Shown here: one piece after another, positions 26,325 to 37,381 of the stretch
How the letters are laid out: each line of letters opens with the position of its first letter
Position numbering within the stretch: the stretch's first letter is position 1
Origin: Nevskiales bacterium
GTDB taxonomy: Bacteria; Pseudomonadota; Gammaproteobacteria; Steroidobacterales; GCA-2729495
Direction of reading: 5' to 3'
Assembly (NCBI GenBank): GCA_011526045.1
Contig: WYBE01000068.1
Coordinates: 1-64,000 of the forward strand
DNA: 64,000 nucleotides
The notes under the pieces: model-generated
What the model saw: the letters and a program-made list of their open reading frames with translations, nothing else
What the model was told of the DNA's origin: nothing
Databases searched by the model: none
Program-made: the position numbers and the translations under genes

Positions 26325-28801
26325 GGTGTTGCCTTCCCCGGCGCGAGGCGTTCGGTTGCGATGCCGTCGCGATCCGGGCGCATGGAGCGGCCGAGCCGCA
26401 GGGCGTTGAAGGTCACCAGCAGGGAACTCGCCGACATGCCGAGCGCAGCCAGCCAGGGCGGGAGCATTCCGGCGGCGGCGAGCGGCACCGCCAGCGCGTT
26501 GTAGCCAATCGCCCAGCCGAGGTTCTGCCGCACGATGTGCATGGTGCGGTGTGCGAGCGCAACTGCCTCCGGCAGTACATCGAGGCGGCTGCCGATCAGT
26601 ACGCAGTCGGCGCTGTGCTGCGCGAGTGCGGTGCCGCTGCCCACGGCGATCGAAACGTCGGCGCCGGCCAGCACCGGCGAATCGTTGATCCCGTCGCCCA
26701 CCATGCCGATCACGCCGCCGCGTGACTGCATCGCGCGGATGAGCGACAACTTGGCAGCCGGCTGAAGCGGGGCGTGCCACTCGGCGATGCCGAGCTGATC
26801 GGCGACGGCTTTCACCGGTTCCGGCTGGTCGCCGCTTGCGATGGCGACACGCAGGCCCGCGGCACGCAGCCCGGCCAGCGCTGCGGCAGCGTCGGGGTGC
26901 ACGCGCTCGGCGATGTCGAAACGGGCGAGGAGTCCCTCGCTCCCGCCGAGGTACACGCGTTGCCACGCGGCCGGACCCGCGTCATCGGAGTCGTCGGGCG
27001 TTACCGCAGGCCCTGCCGCGCCCGCGAGTTCGAGGGCGTACGCCCGGGTGCCGATCCGCAAGGTCCTGCCGTTCACGCGCCCGGTCAGGCCCTGGCCGGG
27101 CGCCGCCAGCACCTCGTCCACCACGGGCGCTCCCCGCGGCACCGGGAAGGCCCGCGCCAGCGGGTGCTCCGAGCGCGACTCGAGCGCAGCGGCGAGCGCC
27201 AACGCCTCATCTGCGCTGATCCGCCCCAGTGGCGCGACACGGGCAATGCCGGCGGTGTGTTCGGTCAGGGTGCCCGTCTTGTCGAACACGAGATCGGTCA
27301 CGCGGTTCAGCGTTTCGAGAGCGCCCGCATCGCGCAGCAACACGCCGCGACGGGCCAGCGCACTCATGGCCACCGTGAAGGCCGCCGGTGTCGCCAGCGC
27401 CAGGGCGCAGGGGCAGGTCACCACCAGCAGCGCCAGCACCACTTCGAACGCGCGTGACGGGTCGATTGCCAGCCATGCTGCGCCGACTGTCGCGGCGAGC
27501 ACCAGGACGCCGACGACGAACCAGTGCGCCACGCGCTCGGTGAGATCCACGAAGGGCGGCCGTTCGGCGCGCGCCACGCCGACCAGGCGGCTGATCTGCG
27601 CCAGCAGGGTGCCGGCACCCGCGCGCTCGACCCGCAGCGTCACGGCGCCGAGCAGGTTGACGCTGCCGGCGATGACCGCGTCGCCGCAGCGCTTGTGCAC
27701 CGGCCGGGACTCACCGGTGAGCAGCGACTCATCGACCCGCGCCGCATCGCTGGCGAGCGATCCGTCCACCGGCATCGACTGTCCGGGCTGAACCAGCACG
27801 AGGTCGCCGGCCCGCAGTTCTGTCACGCCGACGGTTTCCAACCGCCCGTCCGCGAGGCGGGTGGCAATCCGCGGCAGGTGACGGGCCAGCGCGTTGGTGA
27901 GGCCGAGGGCGCGATGGCGTCCCGCCATTTCGAGGAAGCGCGCACTGGAGAGGAAGAAGACGAACATCACCGCCGAGTCGAAATAGACCGCACCCGTGCC
28001 GCGCAGCCCGTTCCACACACTGGCAGCGTAGGCCGCCGCGATGGCGAGTGCCACCGGCAGGTCCATGCCCGGCCGGCCGCCCCGCAGCCCGCGCCATGCA
28101 CCCTGGAAGAATGGCACACCGGAGTAGAACACGACCGGTGTTGCGACCAGCATGCTGACGAGACGGAGGAACTGCCCGAATGCGGGCTCCGCGTGGCTGA
28201 ATGCGCCCGCGTACAGGGCCACGGCATAGCTCATCGTCGCGGACATGCCGAGGCCGGCCACGATCAGGCGGCGCAGCGCGGTGCGGCGCTCGACGAGCGC
28301 GGCGCGCTCGCCGGCATCCTCGCCGCAGGGCTGCGGCTCGTAACCGAGGGCGGCGATGCGCGCCAGCAGTTCGCTCAGACGGACGGTCGCGGGATCCCAG
28401 GCCAGCCGCATGCGCGTCGTGAGCGGATCGACCTGGATTGCGCGCACTCCGGGTATCGCGGCCATGGCGCGCTCGATCAGCCAGGAACAGGCGGCGCAGC
28501 GTACGCCCTGCACCAGCAGCAGCGCCTCATGACTGCCGTCTGCCTGCGTAACCACGAGTTCCTCCTGCAGCGCCGGCCGGTCATAGCCGAGCCAGCGCTC
28601 CAGGGCGGGAACGGCGCCGGGCTCGGGTGCGGCCGGCCCCGCGCGGAAGCGGTAGAACTGCGTCAACCTGCCGTCGCGAATGCGGCTGGCGACTTCCTGG
28701 CAGGCGGTGCTGCAGAACTGCCGGCGTTCGCCGTCGATCTCCAGTGCGTGGGGGGGGTCGCCCGGCAGTGTCGCGCCGCAATGAAAGCAGCTGGCGGCCA
28801 T
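26321..28801 (-). CDS. ccoI: copper-translocating P-type ATPase CcoI (FixI)
   Basis: 826 residues. The N-terminus has a cysteine-rich metal site (C5-x2-C8, C30-x3-C34) and a heavy-metal domain with C102-x2-C105 (RCAACSW). The membrane core carries CPCALALATPA, the phosphorylation site DKTGTLTE and the hinge GDGINDSPVL. It exports copper across the inner membrane for assembly of the CuB centre of cbb3 oxidase. It is 11 bases downstream of ccoH and overlaps ccoS. There is no clear ribosome binding site; coupling to ccoH is likely. Confidence 0.95.
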   Translation of the reverse strand: MAASCFHCGATLPGDPPHALEIDGERRQFCSTACQEVASRIRDGRLTQFYRFRAGPAAPEPGAVPALERWLGYDRPALQEELVVTQADGSHEALLLVQGVRCAACSWLIERAMAAIPGVRAIQVDPLTTRMRLAWDPATVRLSELLARIAALGYEPQPCGEDAGERAALVERRTALRRLIVAGLGMSATMSYAVALYAGAFSHAEPAFGQFLRLVSMLVATPVVFYSGVPFFQGAWRGLRGGRPGMDLPVALAIAAAYAASVWNGLRGTGAVYFDSAVMFVFFLSSARFLEMAGRHRALGLTNALARHLPRIATRLADGRLETVGVTELRAGDLVLVQPGQSMPVDGSLASDAARVDESLLTGESRPVHKRCGDAVIAGSVNLLGAVTLRVERAGAGTLLAQISRLVGVARAERPPFVDLTERVAHWFVVGVLVLAATVGAAWLAIDPSRAFEVVLALLVVTCPCALALATPAAFTVAMSALARRGVLLRDAGALETLNRVTDLVFDKTGTLTEHTAGIARVAPLGRISADEALALAAALESRSEHPLARAFPVPRGAPVVDEVLAAPGQGLTGRVNGRTLRIGTRAYALELAGAAGPAVTPDDSDDAGPAAWQRVYLGGSEGLLARFDIAERVHPDAAAALAGLRAAGLRVAIASGDQPEPVKAVADQLGIAEWHAPLQPAAKLSLIRAMQSRGGVIGMVGDGINDSPVLAGADVSIAVGSGTALAQHSADCVLIGSRLDVLPEAVALAHRTMHIVRQNLGWAIGYNALAVPLAAAGMLPPWLAALGMSASSLLVTFNALRLGRSMRPDRDGIATERLAPGKATP

Positions 28802-28812
28802 GGCTCTGTCGC

Positions 28813-29298
28813 TCAGGGTGCCGCGCGGGGCTGGAGGCGCACGGTGCTGCGCCCGGCGCCGAGTTCGCCGGTCAGGCGCCAGGATCCTGATTCGTCGGCG
28901 AGTTGCAGGTACAACCGGCCGCTGTTCCGCTGGATCGCGCCACGATACGAGTTACCGGCGTGCTCGAGCCACGCCCGGACATCGCGGTCGGCGAGCGTCG
29001 GGTGCACCAGATCGAGCCGCAGCCGCTCCGGCGCAGCGCCCGTGAGTTGTACCGACACCAGGCCTGTCGCCTCATCGATGGCCAGGTCCGCCACCAGGCC
29101 GAGGGTCCGTGCCCGCTGGTCGCGCGCACGGTCGCGCTCGACGGCAAGGGCGATCTGGCTGTAGTCATCGACGACCATGGCCGGTGGCGCACCGGCAATG
29201 ATGAGCGTGGCGAAAGCGGCGATCACGGTGGCAATCGGTGGAGTGAGCACGAACCACAGCCAGAACTCGCGGTACCAGGGCTTGCCGTTGCTGTTCAC
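28813..29298 (-). CDS. ccoH: FixH/CcoH-family cbb3 assembly protein
   Basis: 161 residues: a short N-terminal WYREFWLWFVLTPP, a single membrane helix and a periplasmic beta domain (RLDLVHPTLADRD, YLQLADESGSWRL), the FixH layout. It assists assembly and stability of cbb3 oxidase with CcoI. It is tightly spaced, nine bases after ccoG and 11 before ccoI. Confidence 0.92.
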   Translation of the reverse strand: MNSNGKPWYREFWLWFVLTPPIATVIAAFATLIIAGAPPAMVVDDYSQIALAVERDRARDQRARTLGLVADLAIDEATGLVSVQLTGAAPERLRLDLVHPTLADRDVRAWLEHAGNSYRGAIQRNSGRLYLQLADESGSWRLTGELGAGRSTVRLQPRAAP

Positions 29299-29307
29299 CG
29301 CGTACCC

Positions 29308-30696
<1,389 letters not shown>

Positions 30697-30720
30697 GATG
30701 CCTGCCGGTTACGCCCGGTG

Positions 30721-31041
30721 TCAGCTGCTCCGCGACGGATGACTGGTTCGCAGCAGGTATACGGACACCGCGCTCGAGATGGCGGTCATGAACCAGAAGA
30801 AGAAAAATCCGATCGCATAGCCGGTCATGCGGCTGACTTCCAGCGGAGGAGAGGTGGCCTCGTAGACGAGTTCGGGGTCTACGAACGCGAAGAAGAGCAT
30901 GGTGGCCATCGCGGCCGCGAGGAACGAGGGCCAGAGCACGGCCGCTGCGGTCTGCGCCGTATCGCTCCAGGGTTGCGGCGGCGGGGGCCGCGCGCCACCG
31001 AGTTCGGGTTCGCCGAGATCCTCTGGGGGTTCGCCGTTCAC
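30721..31041 (-). CDS. small two-helix membrane protein in cco operon
   Basis: 106 residues: a Pro-rich N-terminus (residues 1-25) and two membrane helices (about 32-52 and 70-95, with the run GFFFFWFMT). I do not recognise a named family. It overlaps the ccoP stop codon as ATGA and precedes ccoG by 24 bases, so it belongs to the cbb3 operon and is likely an accessory or assembly subunit. A short CcoQ-like gene is already present, so this is an extra component. Confidence 0.8.
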   Translation of the reverse strand: MNGEPPEDLGEPELGGARPPPPQPWSDTAQTAAAVLWPSFLAAAMATMLFFAFVDPELVYEATSPPLEVSRMTGYAIGFFFFWFMTAISSAVSVYLLRTSHPSRSS

Positions 31042-31955
31042 CGCTGCGCACTCTCCTGGCCGCGCGCTGCGCTACCGAGGCTCATCACGTAGGCGACCAG
31101 CACGCGGATCCGGTCGGGGCCGAGCAGATCGATCTGCGCCGGCATCTGGTTCGTCCGGCCCTTGGTGATGACGTCGCTGATGGTGGCTGCGGTCGCGCCG
31201 TGCAGCCAGTCATCGTCGGCGAGATTCGGTGCGCCCACGGCCGGGTTGCCGCGGGCATTGGTGCCATGGCAGGCGCTGCAGAAGATCTGGAACTTCTGGG
31301 CGCCCGCGGCGACGGCCCCGGCATCGCCTTCGCCCGGGTGCGACAGGCTGAGCACGTAGGCGGCGAGTTCTCCCACGCCCTGCTCGCCGACCGCGGCGCC
31401 GAGTGCGGGCATCACGCCGGTGCGCCCGTGCGAGATGGTCGCCTCGATGGCCTCCGGCGTGCCGCCGTAGAGCCAGGCACCGTCCGTCAGGTTGGGAAAG
31501 CCACGCGCGCCGCGTGCATCCGAGCCGTGGCAGGTTGCGCAATTGTTGAGGAACAGGTTGCGGCCGAGTCGCAGCGCGTCGGCGTTGTGCATCAGCTCGG
31601 TCATCGGCACATCGGCGAAGGCGCGAAAGACGTCGCCGAAGCGTGCCTCGGCGTCGGCGCGCTCGTGGTCGTACTGCCCGGTCTGCGTCCAGCCGCGCAG
31701 GCCGGGAAATGTTCCGAGGCCGGGAAACAGGGCCAGGTAGATGGCACCGAACACCGCCGTTCCCCAGAAGAGGATCAGCCACCAGCGCGGCATTGGCTTG
31801 TTGTATTCGGTCAGGTCCCCGTCCCAGACATGCCCGGTGGTGTCCTCCGGCGAGGTGCCCGCCGGCCGCCGGCTCTGGGCCTGCAGCAGCCACACGCAAC
31901 CGATGATGGTCCCGACCGTGAGGACGATGACGAACCAGCTCCAGAAGGCGCTCAT
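31038..31955 (-). CDS. ccoP: cbb3 oxidase diheme subunit CcoP
   Basis: 305 residues: an N-terminal helix, the family stretch HVWDGDLTEYNKPMPRWW, a second helix, then two cytochrome c domains with heme motifs C139-x2-C142-H (CATCHGSDARG) and C226-x2-C229-H (CSACHGTNARG). It feeds electrons from soluble cytochromes to CcoO/CcoN on the periplasmic face. It follows ccoQ by eight bases. Confidence 0.97.
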   Translation of the reverse strand: MSAFWSWFVIVLTVGTIIGCVWLLQAQSRRPAGTSPEDTTGHVWDGDLTEYNKPMPRWWLILFWGTAVFGAIYLALFPGLGTFPGLRGWTQTGQYDHERADAEARFGDVFRAFADVPMTELMHNADALRLGRNLFLNNCATCHGSDARGARGFPNLTDGAWLYGGTPEAIEATISHGRTGVMPALGAAVGEQGVGELAAYVLSLSHPGEGDAGAVAAGAQKFQIFCSACHGTNARGNPAVGAPNLADDDWLHGATAATISDVITKGRTNQMPAQIDLLGPDRIRVLVAYVMSLGSAARGQESAQR

Positions 31956-31963
31956 GTTTGTCG

Positions 31964-32143
31964 TTACTCCAGCTTGTCGCGGTTGCCGCCGGCCATCGCG
32001 TCATCCGCTTCGAGCGGCAGCCGGGCCGCCGCATCGAAGGTCTTGCGGCGCCGGCCGCTCCAGGCCCAGGCCCAGATGCCGACGAACAGCAGCAGCATCA
32101 CGACGGTGAATATGCCGCGCCAGGTGCCTGCGTCCACCGTCAA
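31964..32143 (-). CDS. ccoQ: cbb3 oxidase subunit CcoQ
   Basis: 59 residues with one membrane helix ([19 protein letters not shown]) and the short cytosolic [15 protein letters not shown] that marks CcoQ. The start is a TTG overlapping the ccoO stop codon (TTGA), with AAGG six bases upstream; a GTG at 32137 would give 57 residues. It stabilises the CcoN/O/P core. Confidence 0.9.
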   Translation of the reverse strand: MTVDAGTWRGIFTVVMLLLFVGIWAWAWSGRRRKTFDAAARLPLEADDAMAGGNRDKLE

Positions 32144-32745
32144 CGACCCTTGACCGTCGTGCCGAGGTTCTGCAGGTAGGCGATCAACGCGTCCATCTCG
32201 GAGCTGCCCGCGACGGCTTCGGACGCGCCGGCGATGTCCGCGTCGGTGTAGGGAACGCCAAGCGCACGCAGCCGCTGCAGCTTCACGGGCGTGAGCGCGC
32301 TGTCGACTTCGCGGTCGGAGAGCCAGGGGAAACCGGGCATATTCGATTCGGGCACGAGGTCGCGCGGGTTGATCAGGTGCAGTCGTTGCCACTCGTCGGA
32401 GTAGCGTCCGCCCACGCGCGCCAGGTCCGGGCCGGTGCGCTTCGAGCCGAACAGGAACGGGCGGTCGTAGACGCTCTCGCCGGCGAGCGAGAAATGGCCG
32501 TAGCGTTCCGTCTCTGCCCTGAACGGGCGGATCATCTGCGAATGGCACACGTGGCAGCCCTCGCGGATGTACACGTCGCGCCCCTCCAGTTGCAGGGCGG
32601 TGTAGGGCATGACGCCGGGCGCGGGCTCGACGGCCTCGGTGGACATCATCAGCGGCACGATCTCGGCGATGCCGCCGATGCTGATCGCGATCGCCGTGAG
32701 CACGCCCATCAGGCCGATGGATTTCTCGATCTGCTCGTGACGCAT
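32140..32745 (-). CDS. ccoO: cbb3 oxidase monoheme subunit CcoO
   Basis: 201 residues with an N-terminal helix and a cytochrome c domain with C64-x2-C67-H68 ([14 protein letters not shown]), Met-containing SNMPGFPWL, and the [16 protein letters not shown] family stretch. ATG 32745 has GGAG seven bases upstream. It relays electrons from CcoP to CcoN. Its start lies 11 bases after the ccoN stop codon. Confidence 0.97.
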   Translation of the reverse strand: MRHEQIEKSIGLMGVLTAIAISIGGIAEIVPLMMSTEAVEPAPGVMPYTALQLEGRDVYIREGCHVCHSQMIRPFRAETERYGHFSLAGESVYDRPFLFGSKRTGPDLARVGGRYSDEWQRLHLINPRDLVPESNMPGFPWLSDREVDSALTPVKLQRLRALGVPYTDADIAGASEAVAGSSEMDALIAYLQNLGTTVKGR

Positions 32746-32756
32746 GGGCTGACTCC

Positions 32757-34175
32757 TCAGGCCGGCTCGAGGACGGGCCGCAGGGCACGGCGGTCGCCGG
32801 TGGCGACCGTCATCCACGTGTTCCAGGCCATGATCACGGCACCGGCGAGGAACAGGATGCCCCCGACGAGCCGCACGGCGTAATACGGGTAGGTGGCCTT
32901 CAGGCTCTCGACGAAGCTGTACGTGAGCGTGCCGTCATCGTTGGTGGCGCGCCACATCAGCCCCTGCATGACGCCGCCGATCCACATCGAAGTGACGTAC
33001 AGCACGATGCCGATCGTGGAGACCCAGAAATGCAGTTCCACCGCGCGCAGGCTGTACATCTCCTCGCGGCCGCATACGCGCGGCAGCAGCGCGTAGACGC
33101 AGCCGAACGAGATCAGCGCCACCCAGCCGAGCGCCCCGGAGTGCACGTGGCCGATGGTCCAGTCCGTGTAGTGCGACAGGGCATTGACGGTCTTGATGGA
33201 CATCATCGGGCCTTCGAAGGTGGACATGCCGTAGAAGGAGAGTGCCACGATCATGAACTTGAGCACCGGGTCGGTCCGCAGTTTGTCCCACGCACCCGAC
33301 AGCGTCATGATGCCGTTGATCATGCCGCCCCATGACGGCGCGAACAGGATTAGCGAAAACACCATGCCGAGCGACTGCGCCCAGTCCGGCACCGAGGAGT
33401 AGTGCAGGTGATGGGGGCCGGCCCACATGTAGGTGGCGATGAGCGCCCAGAAATGCACCACCGAGAGCCGGTACGAGTACACGGGCCGCTGCGCGCGCTT
33501 CGGAATGAAGTAATACATCATCCCCAGGAAGCCGGCGGTCAGGAAGAAGCCCACGGCGTTGTGGCCGTACCACCATTGCACCATCGCATCCACGATGCCG
33601 GCGTAGACGGGATAGGAGACGGTGAGGCTGACGGGAATGGCGAGCGAGTTGACGATGTGCAGGACGGCGATGGTGATGATGTAGGCGGCGAAGAACCAGT
33701 TCGCCACGTAGATGTGGTTGACCCGCCGTTTGGCGATCGTGCCGAAGAACACGACCCCGTAGGAGATCCACACGACGGCAATGAGCACGTCGATCGGCCA
33801 GATGAGTTCCGCGTACTCCTTGCTCTGGGTGAGGCCGAGCGGCAGGGTCGCGATGGCGAGCACGATGACGGCCTGCCAGCCCCAGAACGTGAACGCCGCC
33901 AGCCCGTCGCTGAACAGCCGCACGTGCGAGGTTCGCTGCACCACGTAGTAGGAAGACGCGAACAGCGCGCAGCCGCCGAAGGCGAAGATGACCGCGTTGG
34001 TGTGCAGCGGGCGCAGGCGGCTGTAGGTCAGCCAGGGGATGTCGAAATTCAGTTCCGGCCACATCAGTTGTGCGGCGATCAGGACTCCCACGATCATGCC
34101 GACGACCGCCCACACGACCGTCGCGATGGTGAACTGCCTGACCACGACGTCGTTGTACGTCCGTGACCGATCCAT
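32757..34175 (-). CDS. ccoN: cbb3 cytochrome c oxidase catalytic subunit CcoN
   Basis: 472 residues with 12 membrane helices. The heme-copper site is visible in [19 protein letters not shown] and the low-spin heme ligands in [13 protein letters not shown] and [10 protein letters not shown]. This is the oxygen-reducing, proton-pumping subunit of the high-affinity terminal oxidase in the inner membrane. GGGAG near 34186 supports the start. It leads the nine-gene operon ccoNOQP-unknown-GHIS. No FNR/ANR box is evident upstream. Confidence 0.97.
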   Translation of the reverse strand: MDRSRTYNDVVVRQFTIATVVWAVVGMIVGVLIAAQLMWPELNFDIPWLTYSRLRPLHTNAVIFAFGGCALFASSYYVVQRTSHVRLFSDGLAAFTFWGWQAVIVLAIATLPLGLTQSKEYAELIWPIDVLIAVVWISYGVVFFGTIAKRRVNHIYVANWFFAAYIITIAVLHIVNSLAIPVSLTVSYPVYAGIVDAMVQWWYGHNAVGFFLTAGFLGMMYYFIPKRAQRPVYSYRLSVVHFWALIATYMWAGPHHLHYSSVPDWAQSLGMVFSLILFAPSWGGMINGIMTLSGAWDKLRTDPVLKFMIVALSFYGMSTFEGPMMSIKTVNALSHYTDWTIGHVHSGALGWVALISFGCVYALLPRVCGREEMYSLRAVELHFWVSTIGIVLYVTSMWIGGVMQGLMWRATNDDGTLTYSFVESLKATYPYYAVRLVGGILFLAGAVIMAWNTWMTVATGDRRALRPVLEPA

Positions 34176-34454
34176 GGAGTACTCCCAGTTTTCTTCAGGT
34201 GACCGAGTGCGATGCGGTTCAGTCCAGACCTTGGGCGCCGGTCCGGGCCGCTATGGTATCGACGGATGTGGCAGTGGGCCATAGCTGGCGCGCATCGCCG
34301 GCCGGCAGGGGCGCTGCGCCGGCCTCACACGCCCGTTACAGGCCGTCCGGATCCGCCGCTATCGTCAGGCAGCAGCCGGCGTAACCCGTGGCGAGGCGGC
34401 CAGGGACGGCCGCGGAGCGGCGCCCGGCGGGCACCGGGCCGCCATCACTCGCGC
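34176..34454. other. intergenic region between ccoN and TonB receptor
   Basis: This gap must hold the ccoN promoter and the end of the TonB receptor transcript; both genes are on the minus strand. Seen here: an inverted repeat GCTATGG (34250-34256) / CCATAGC (34279-34285); a minus-strand 9-mer CGATACCAT (34261-34253) identical to one over the MarR promoter at 14990; and a GCCCGG/CCGGGC hairpin at 34422-34439 that may end the receptor transcript. No coding signal. Confidence 0.45.
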
Positions 34455-36620
34455 TCAGTAATTGACCTTGAAGGTCAGCATGAACTCCGCGGGGGGCTGC
34501 ACGGTGCGCACGTTGGTGACGTTCGCGTAGTAGATGCCCGAGACGTTGTCTTCCTGATCCGTGATGTTGCGGCCCGTCAGCACGAGCTGCCAGCTCTTGT
34601 CGGGATCGCCGATGCCAATGAAGCCGTTCACCCGGCTGTAGCTGCCGATCAACAGGGAGTTGTCCACGGTCGAGTAGTACTCGTCGGTGAAATACAGCTC
34701 CAGGCCGTAGAACGTCTCGACCATTTGCGAGACGTCCAGCGTGTAGTTGAAACCGAGTTTGCCGTTGTACTTCGGATTCGAGGGCAGTTCGTCGGCGCCC
34801 GTCAGGGTTGCCGTGGCGTCGGGATTGAGCGTGCCGTAGTCGCTCTCCTGCCAGCCGAGGAAGCCGTAGACGTTGATGCTCTCGATGGGCGTCCAGTTCA
34901 GCTCGGCCTCCGCGCCATACACATCGACCTCGCCGACGTTGACGATCGGAAACTTGCCGCCCACCAGTCCGGTCTGCTGGATGTCGTCGTACATCGCGTA
35001 GAAGCCGGCCACGTTCAGCTGCACGGTCCGGTCCAGCCAGTCGCTTTTCAGCCCGAACTCGACCGAATCGACGGTCTGAGGGTCGTAGAACGTGCCGGCG
35101 CAGTCGGTGGTCAGGTCGCCGAAGCACAGTGTCTGGAAGCCGCCGGCCTGGAAGCCCTGGGCATAGGTCAGGTAGATCAGTGCGGCATCGCTCAGCCTGT
35201 AATTCACGCCCAGCTTGCCGGTGAACTCGTCGAAGGACTCATCGAGCGTCACGGGCCCGCCGAGGCAGGTCGGCCCGGTGCACGCATTGTCATAGTCCTT
35301 CTTGTCCTCGGTCCAGCGCCCGCCGGCCACCACCGAGAGCCGGTCGTTGAAGTGCCAGGTGCCCTCGGCGAAGGCGGCGTAGCTGTCGGTGTCCGTAGCG
35401 ATGTTCTCGGTGAAATCGAAGAGCGTGATCGTCGCCGGCGGAGGGGGGCCGAAGTTCGGTATGGTCAGGTTGCCGGAGTAAGTCTGCTCGCCGTCCTCGT
35501 TCTGGTAATAAAGGCCGGCCAGCCAGTCGAGGCGGCCACCGAAGGCCGTTCCCAGCAGTTGCAGTTCCTGGCTGATGGTGTCCATCGTCGAATCGGACGC
35601 GGTCAACAGGCCGTTGTTTCCCTTGTCGACACCGATGCCGCCGCCGCCGGACAGATCGAAGCCGAACTTGTCGTCGATGCTGTTGAAGGCGGAGATCGAC
35701 CGCAGCGTCACTTCGCCGAGGTCGAACTCGAGCTTGAGCGAGACGCCGGCCTGGTTCGAATCGCCGTAATTCACGCCCGCAGCGGACGGGCTGTCGTAGA
35801 AGCTGATTCCCAGCGGTCCGCCGGTTTCCCGGCCGTTCGCATCGGGTGGCGAGGCGTAGGGAACGCCGTTCCAGCCATCGTTCTCGAGATCGGCAGCCCA
35901 GACGGACAGCACTCCGTCGAAATTCTCGCTGCCGTACCAGTGCAGCTTGCTGCGCACGACGAGGTTCTCGTGTTCGCCGGGGCGGTCCCCGGTGTTGGAG
36001 TTCTCCTGCCAGCCGCGGTCGCGCTTGTTGTAGACCATCGCCACGGACCCGGCCAGCGCATCGGGCTCGATCGGGCCGCCGGCCGATCCGGCCAGTTGCC
36101 AGGTGTCGTAGTTGCCATAGCCGGCCGAGGCGTTCAGCCAGGAATCGTTGCCGGGCGTGCGGCTGATGATCTTGATCGCGCCCGCGATGGTGTTGCGCCC
36201 GTAGAGCGTGCCCTGCGGGCCGCGCAGGACCTCGATGCGTTCGATGTCCGCGAGGTCGAGGTTGGCGCTGGCGAGTCGCCCGAAGTAGACGTCGTCCTGG
36301 TAGATGCCGACCGGGGACTCCGACGCATTGAATCCCGGGTTCTGCACGCTCGCGCCGCGGCTGTGCACCTGCATGGCCTGGTTGCCGGCGGTCACCGTGT
36401 AGGTCTGGAGGTTCGGCACGTTCTGGCCGATGTTCTTCACGACATCGATCTGGCGACTCGTGATGGCAGCGGCGTCGAACGCGCTCACCGCGAGCGGCAC
36501 ATCCTGCAGCCGTTCCTCGCGTCGCTGCGCAGTCACGATGATTTCGTCCACCGCGAGCGCCGGACCGGCACCCGCCACGGCCGCAACCGCCAGCAACACC
36601 GCTTTGCCCACACTCTTCAT
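34455..36620 (-). CDS. TonB-dependent outer-membrane receptor
   Basis: 721 residues with a signal peptide ending GPALA and a TonB-box-like EIIVTAQRREE right after it. The plug domain shows VPNLQTYTVTAGN, VGIYQDDVYFGR and LRGPQGTLYGRNTIAGAI; a barrel with many paired aromatic strands follows, ending in EFMLTFKVNY (terminal aromatic residue). It imports a ligand across the outer membrane using TonB energy. The class resembles receptors next to catabolic genes rather than classical siderophore receptors, but the ligand is unknown. ATG 36620 has AGGGGG nine bases upstream. It is near the catabolic cluster starting at 37740. Confidence 0.94.
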   Translation of the reverse strand: MKSVGKAVLLAVAAVAGAGPALAVDEIIVTAQRREERLQDVPLAVSAFDAAAITSRQIDVVKNIGQNVPNLQTYTVTAGNQAMQVHSRGASVQNPGFNASESPVGIYQDDVYFGRLASANLDLADIERIEVLRGPQGTLYGRNTIAGAIKIISRTPGNDSWLNASAGYGNYDTWQLAGSAGGPIEPDALAGSVAMVYNKRDRGWQENSNTGDRPGEHENLVVRSKLHWYGSENFDGVLSVWAADLENDGWNGVPYASPPDANGRETGGPLGISFYDSPSAAGVNYGDSNQAGVSLKLEFDLGEVTLRSISAFNSIDDKFGFDLSGGGGIGVDKGNNGLLTASDSTMDTISQELQLLGTAFGGRLDWLAGLYYQNEDGEQTYSGNLTIPNFGPPPPATITLFDFTENIATDTDSYAAFAEGTWHFNDRLSVVAGGRWTEDKKDYDNACTGPTCLGGPVTLDESFDEFTGKLGVNYRLSDAALIYLTYAQGFQAGGFQTLCFGDLTTDCAGTFYDPQTVDSVEFGLKSDWLDRTVQLNVAGFYAMYDDIQQTGLVGGKFPIVNVGEVDVYGAEAELNWTPIESINVYGFLGWQESDYGTLNPDATATLTGADELPSNPKYNGKLGFNYTLDVSQMVETFYGLELYFTDEYYSTVDNSLLIGSYSRVNGFIGIGDPDKSWQLVLTGRNITDQEDNVSGIYYANVTNVRTVQPPAEFMLTFKVNY

Positions 36621-36772
36621 CGCCAACCCCCTGTCAAACGACCTGCCGCCAGCGTACGACTTGCTGCGGCGCGATGGTAACAAGTTTTACCCGCAGTCTC
36701 CGCGGGCGCGGGCGCCGGCTGACCTGCCTGCGGACAGGCACGATCGTCCAGCGGCTGCGAGACCGCACGCCC

Positions 36773-37381
36773 TCAGTCGATCAGTTCCACTGTAATGATG
36801 CCGTCCGGGCCGATGTCGGAGACGGTGATCCCGACTCCCATGCTGCGCGCATAACCGAGCAGCCGCGGCCGGGTCCACTGTTCGTGGATTTCCTGCTCGG
36901 TCAGGTCGAACTGACCGAGCCTGCGGCACTCTTTCAGGACGTGACCGAACGGTTCCTGCCAGCTGCGCTGGCGGCCGTCGCCGGTGGAGGTCAGTGCCAG
37001 GGCGTAGTGGCAGGCGGTGCGATCGAACAGGCCGATCAGCGCGATCTCCCGGTTACCTGTCTTTTCGATGATCTGCTTCATGCGCAGGTTGATCGGCATC
37101 ATGGTCCTGATGTCGTGCTCGACGTACGCGGCGATGCCACCGTGGTTCTTCGCGTACTGGATGGCGAGCAGGTGCGCCTTGACCAGCGGGTCGTTCATCT
37201 CGTGGGCATAGCCCGCATGGTTGCCGAGCATCTTGAGCAGGACGGAGACCGAGCGGCCGAGTTCTTCCTCGCGTCCTTCGAAGCCGCTCAGTGACTTGAA
37301 CCGGTCGGCGTCGGATTTCGCCGTCTTTGCCGCGTGTGGCGGCACCTCGGCGACCGTGGTCGTTGCCTGGGCCTGTGCCAT
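36773..37381 (-). CDS. protein of unknown function, cytoplasmic
   Basis: 202 residues with no signal peptide or membrane segment, and no family I recognise. The N-terminus is low-complexity (AQAQATTTV). The central part is helical and charged (REEELGRSVSVLLKMLGNHAGYAHEM), with several His (HAGY, AYVEHDI, ACHYAL). It is divergent from the cysteine hydrolase at 37740 across 358 bp and has its own promoter with a palindromic operator, so it may belong to the same pathway. It ends 152 bases before the TonB receptor start. Confidence 0.75.
   Translation of the reverse strand: MAQAQATTTVAEVPPHAAKTAKSDADRFKSLSGFEGREEELGRSVSVLLKMLGNHAGYAHEMNDPLVKAHLLAIQYAKNHGGIAAYVEHDIRTMMPINLRMKQIIEKTGNREIALIGLFDRTACHYALALTSTGDGRQRSWQEPFGHVLKECRRLGQFDLTEQEIHEQWTRPRLLGYARSMGVGITVSDIGPDGIITVELID

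Noticed and set aside
34176..34300. FNR/ANR box upstream of ccoN
   Set aside because: No TTGAT-N4-ATCAA-like sequence was found, although cbb3 operons are often controlled this way.
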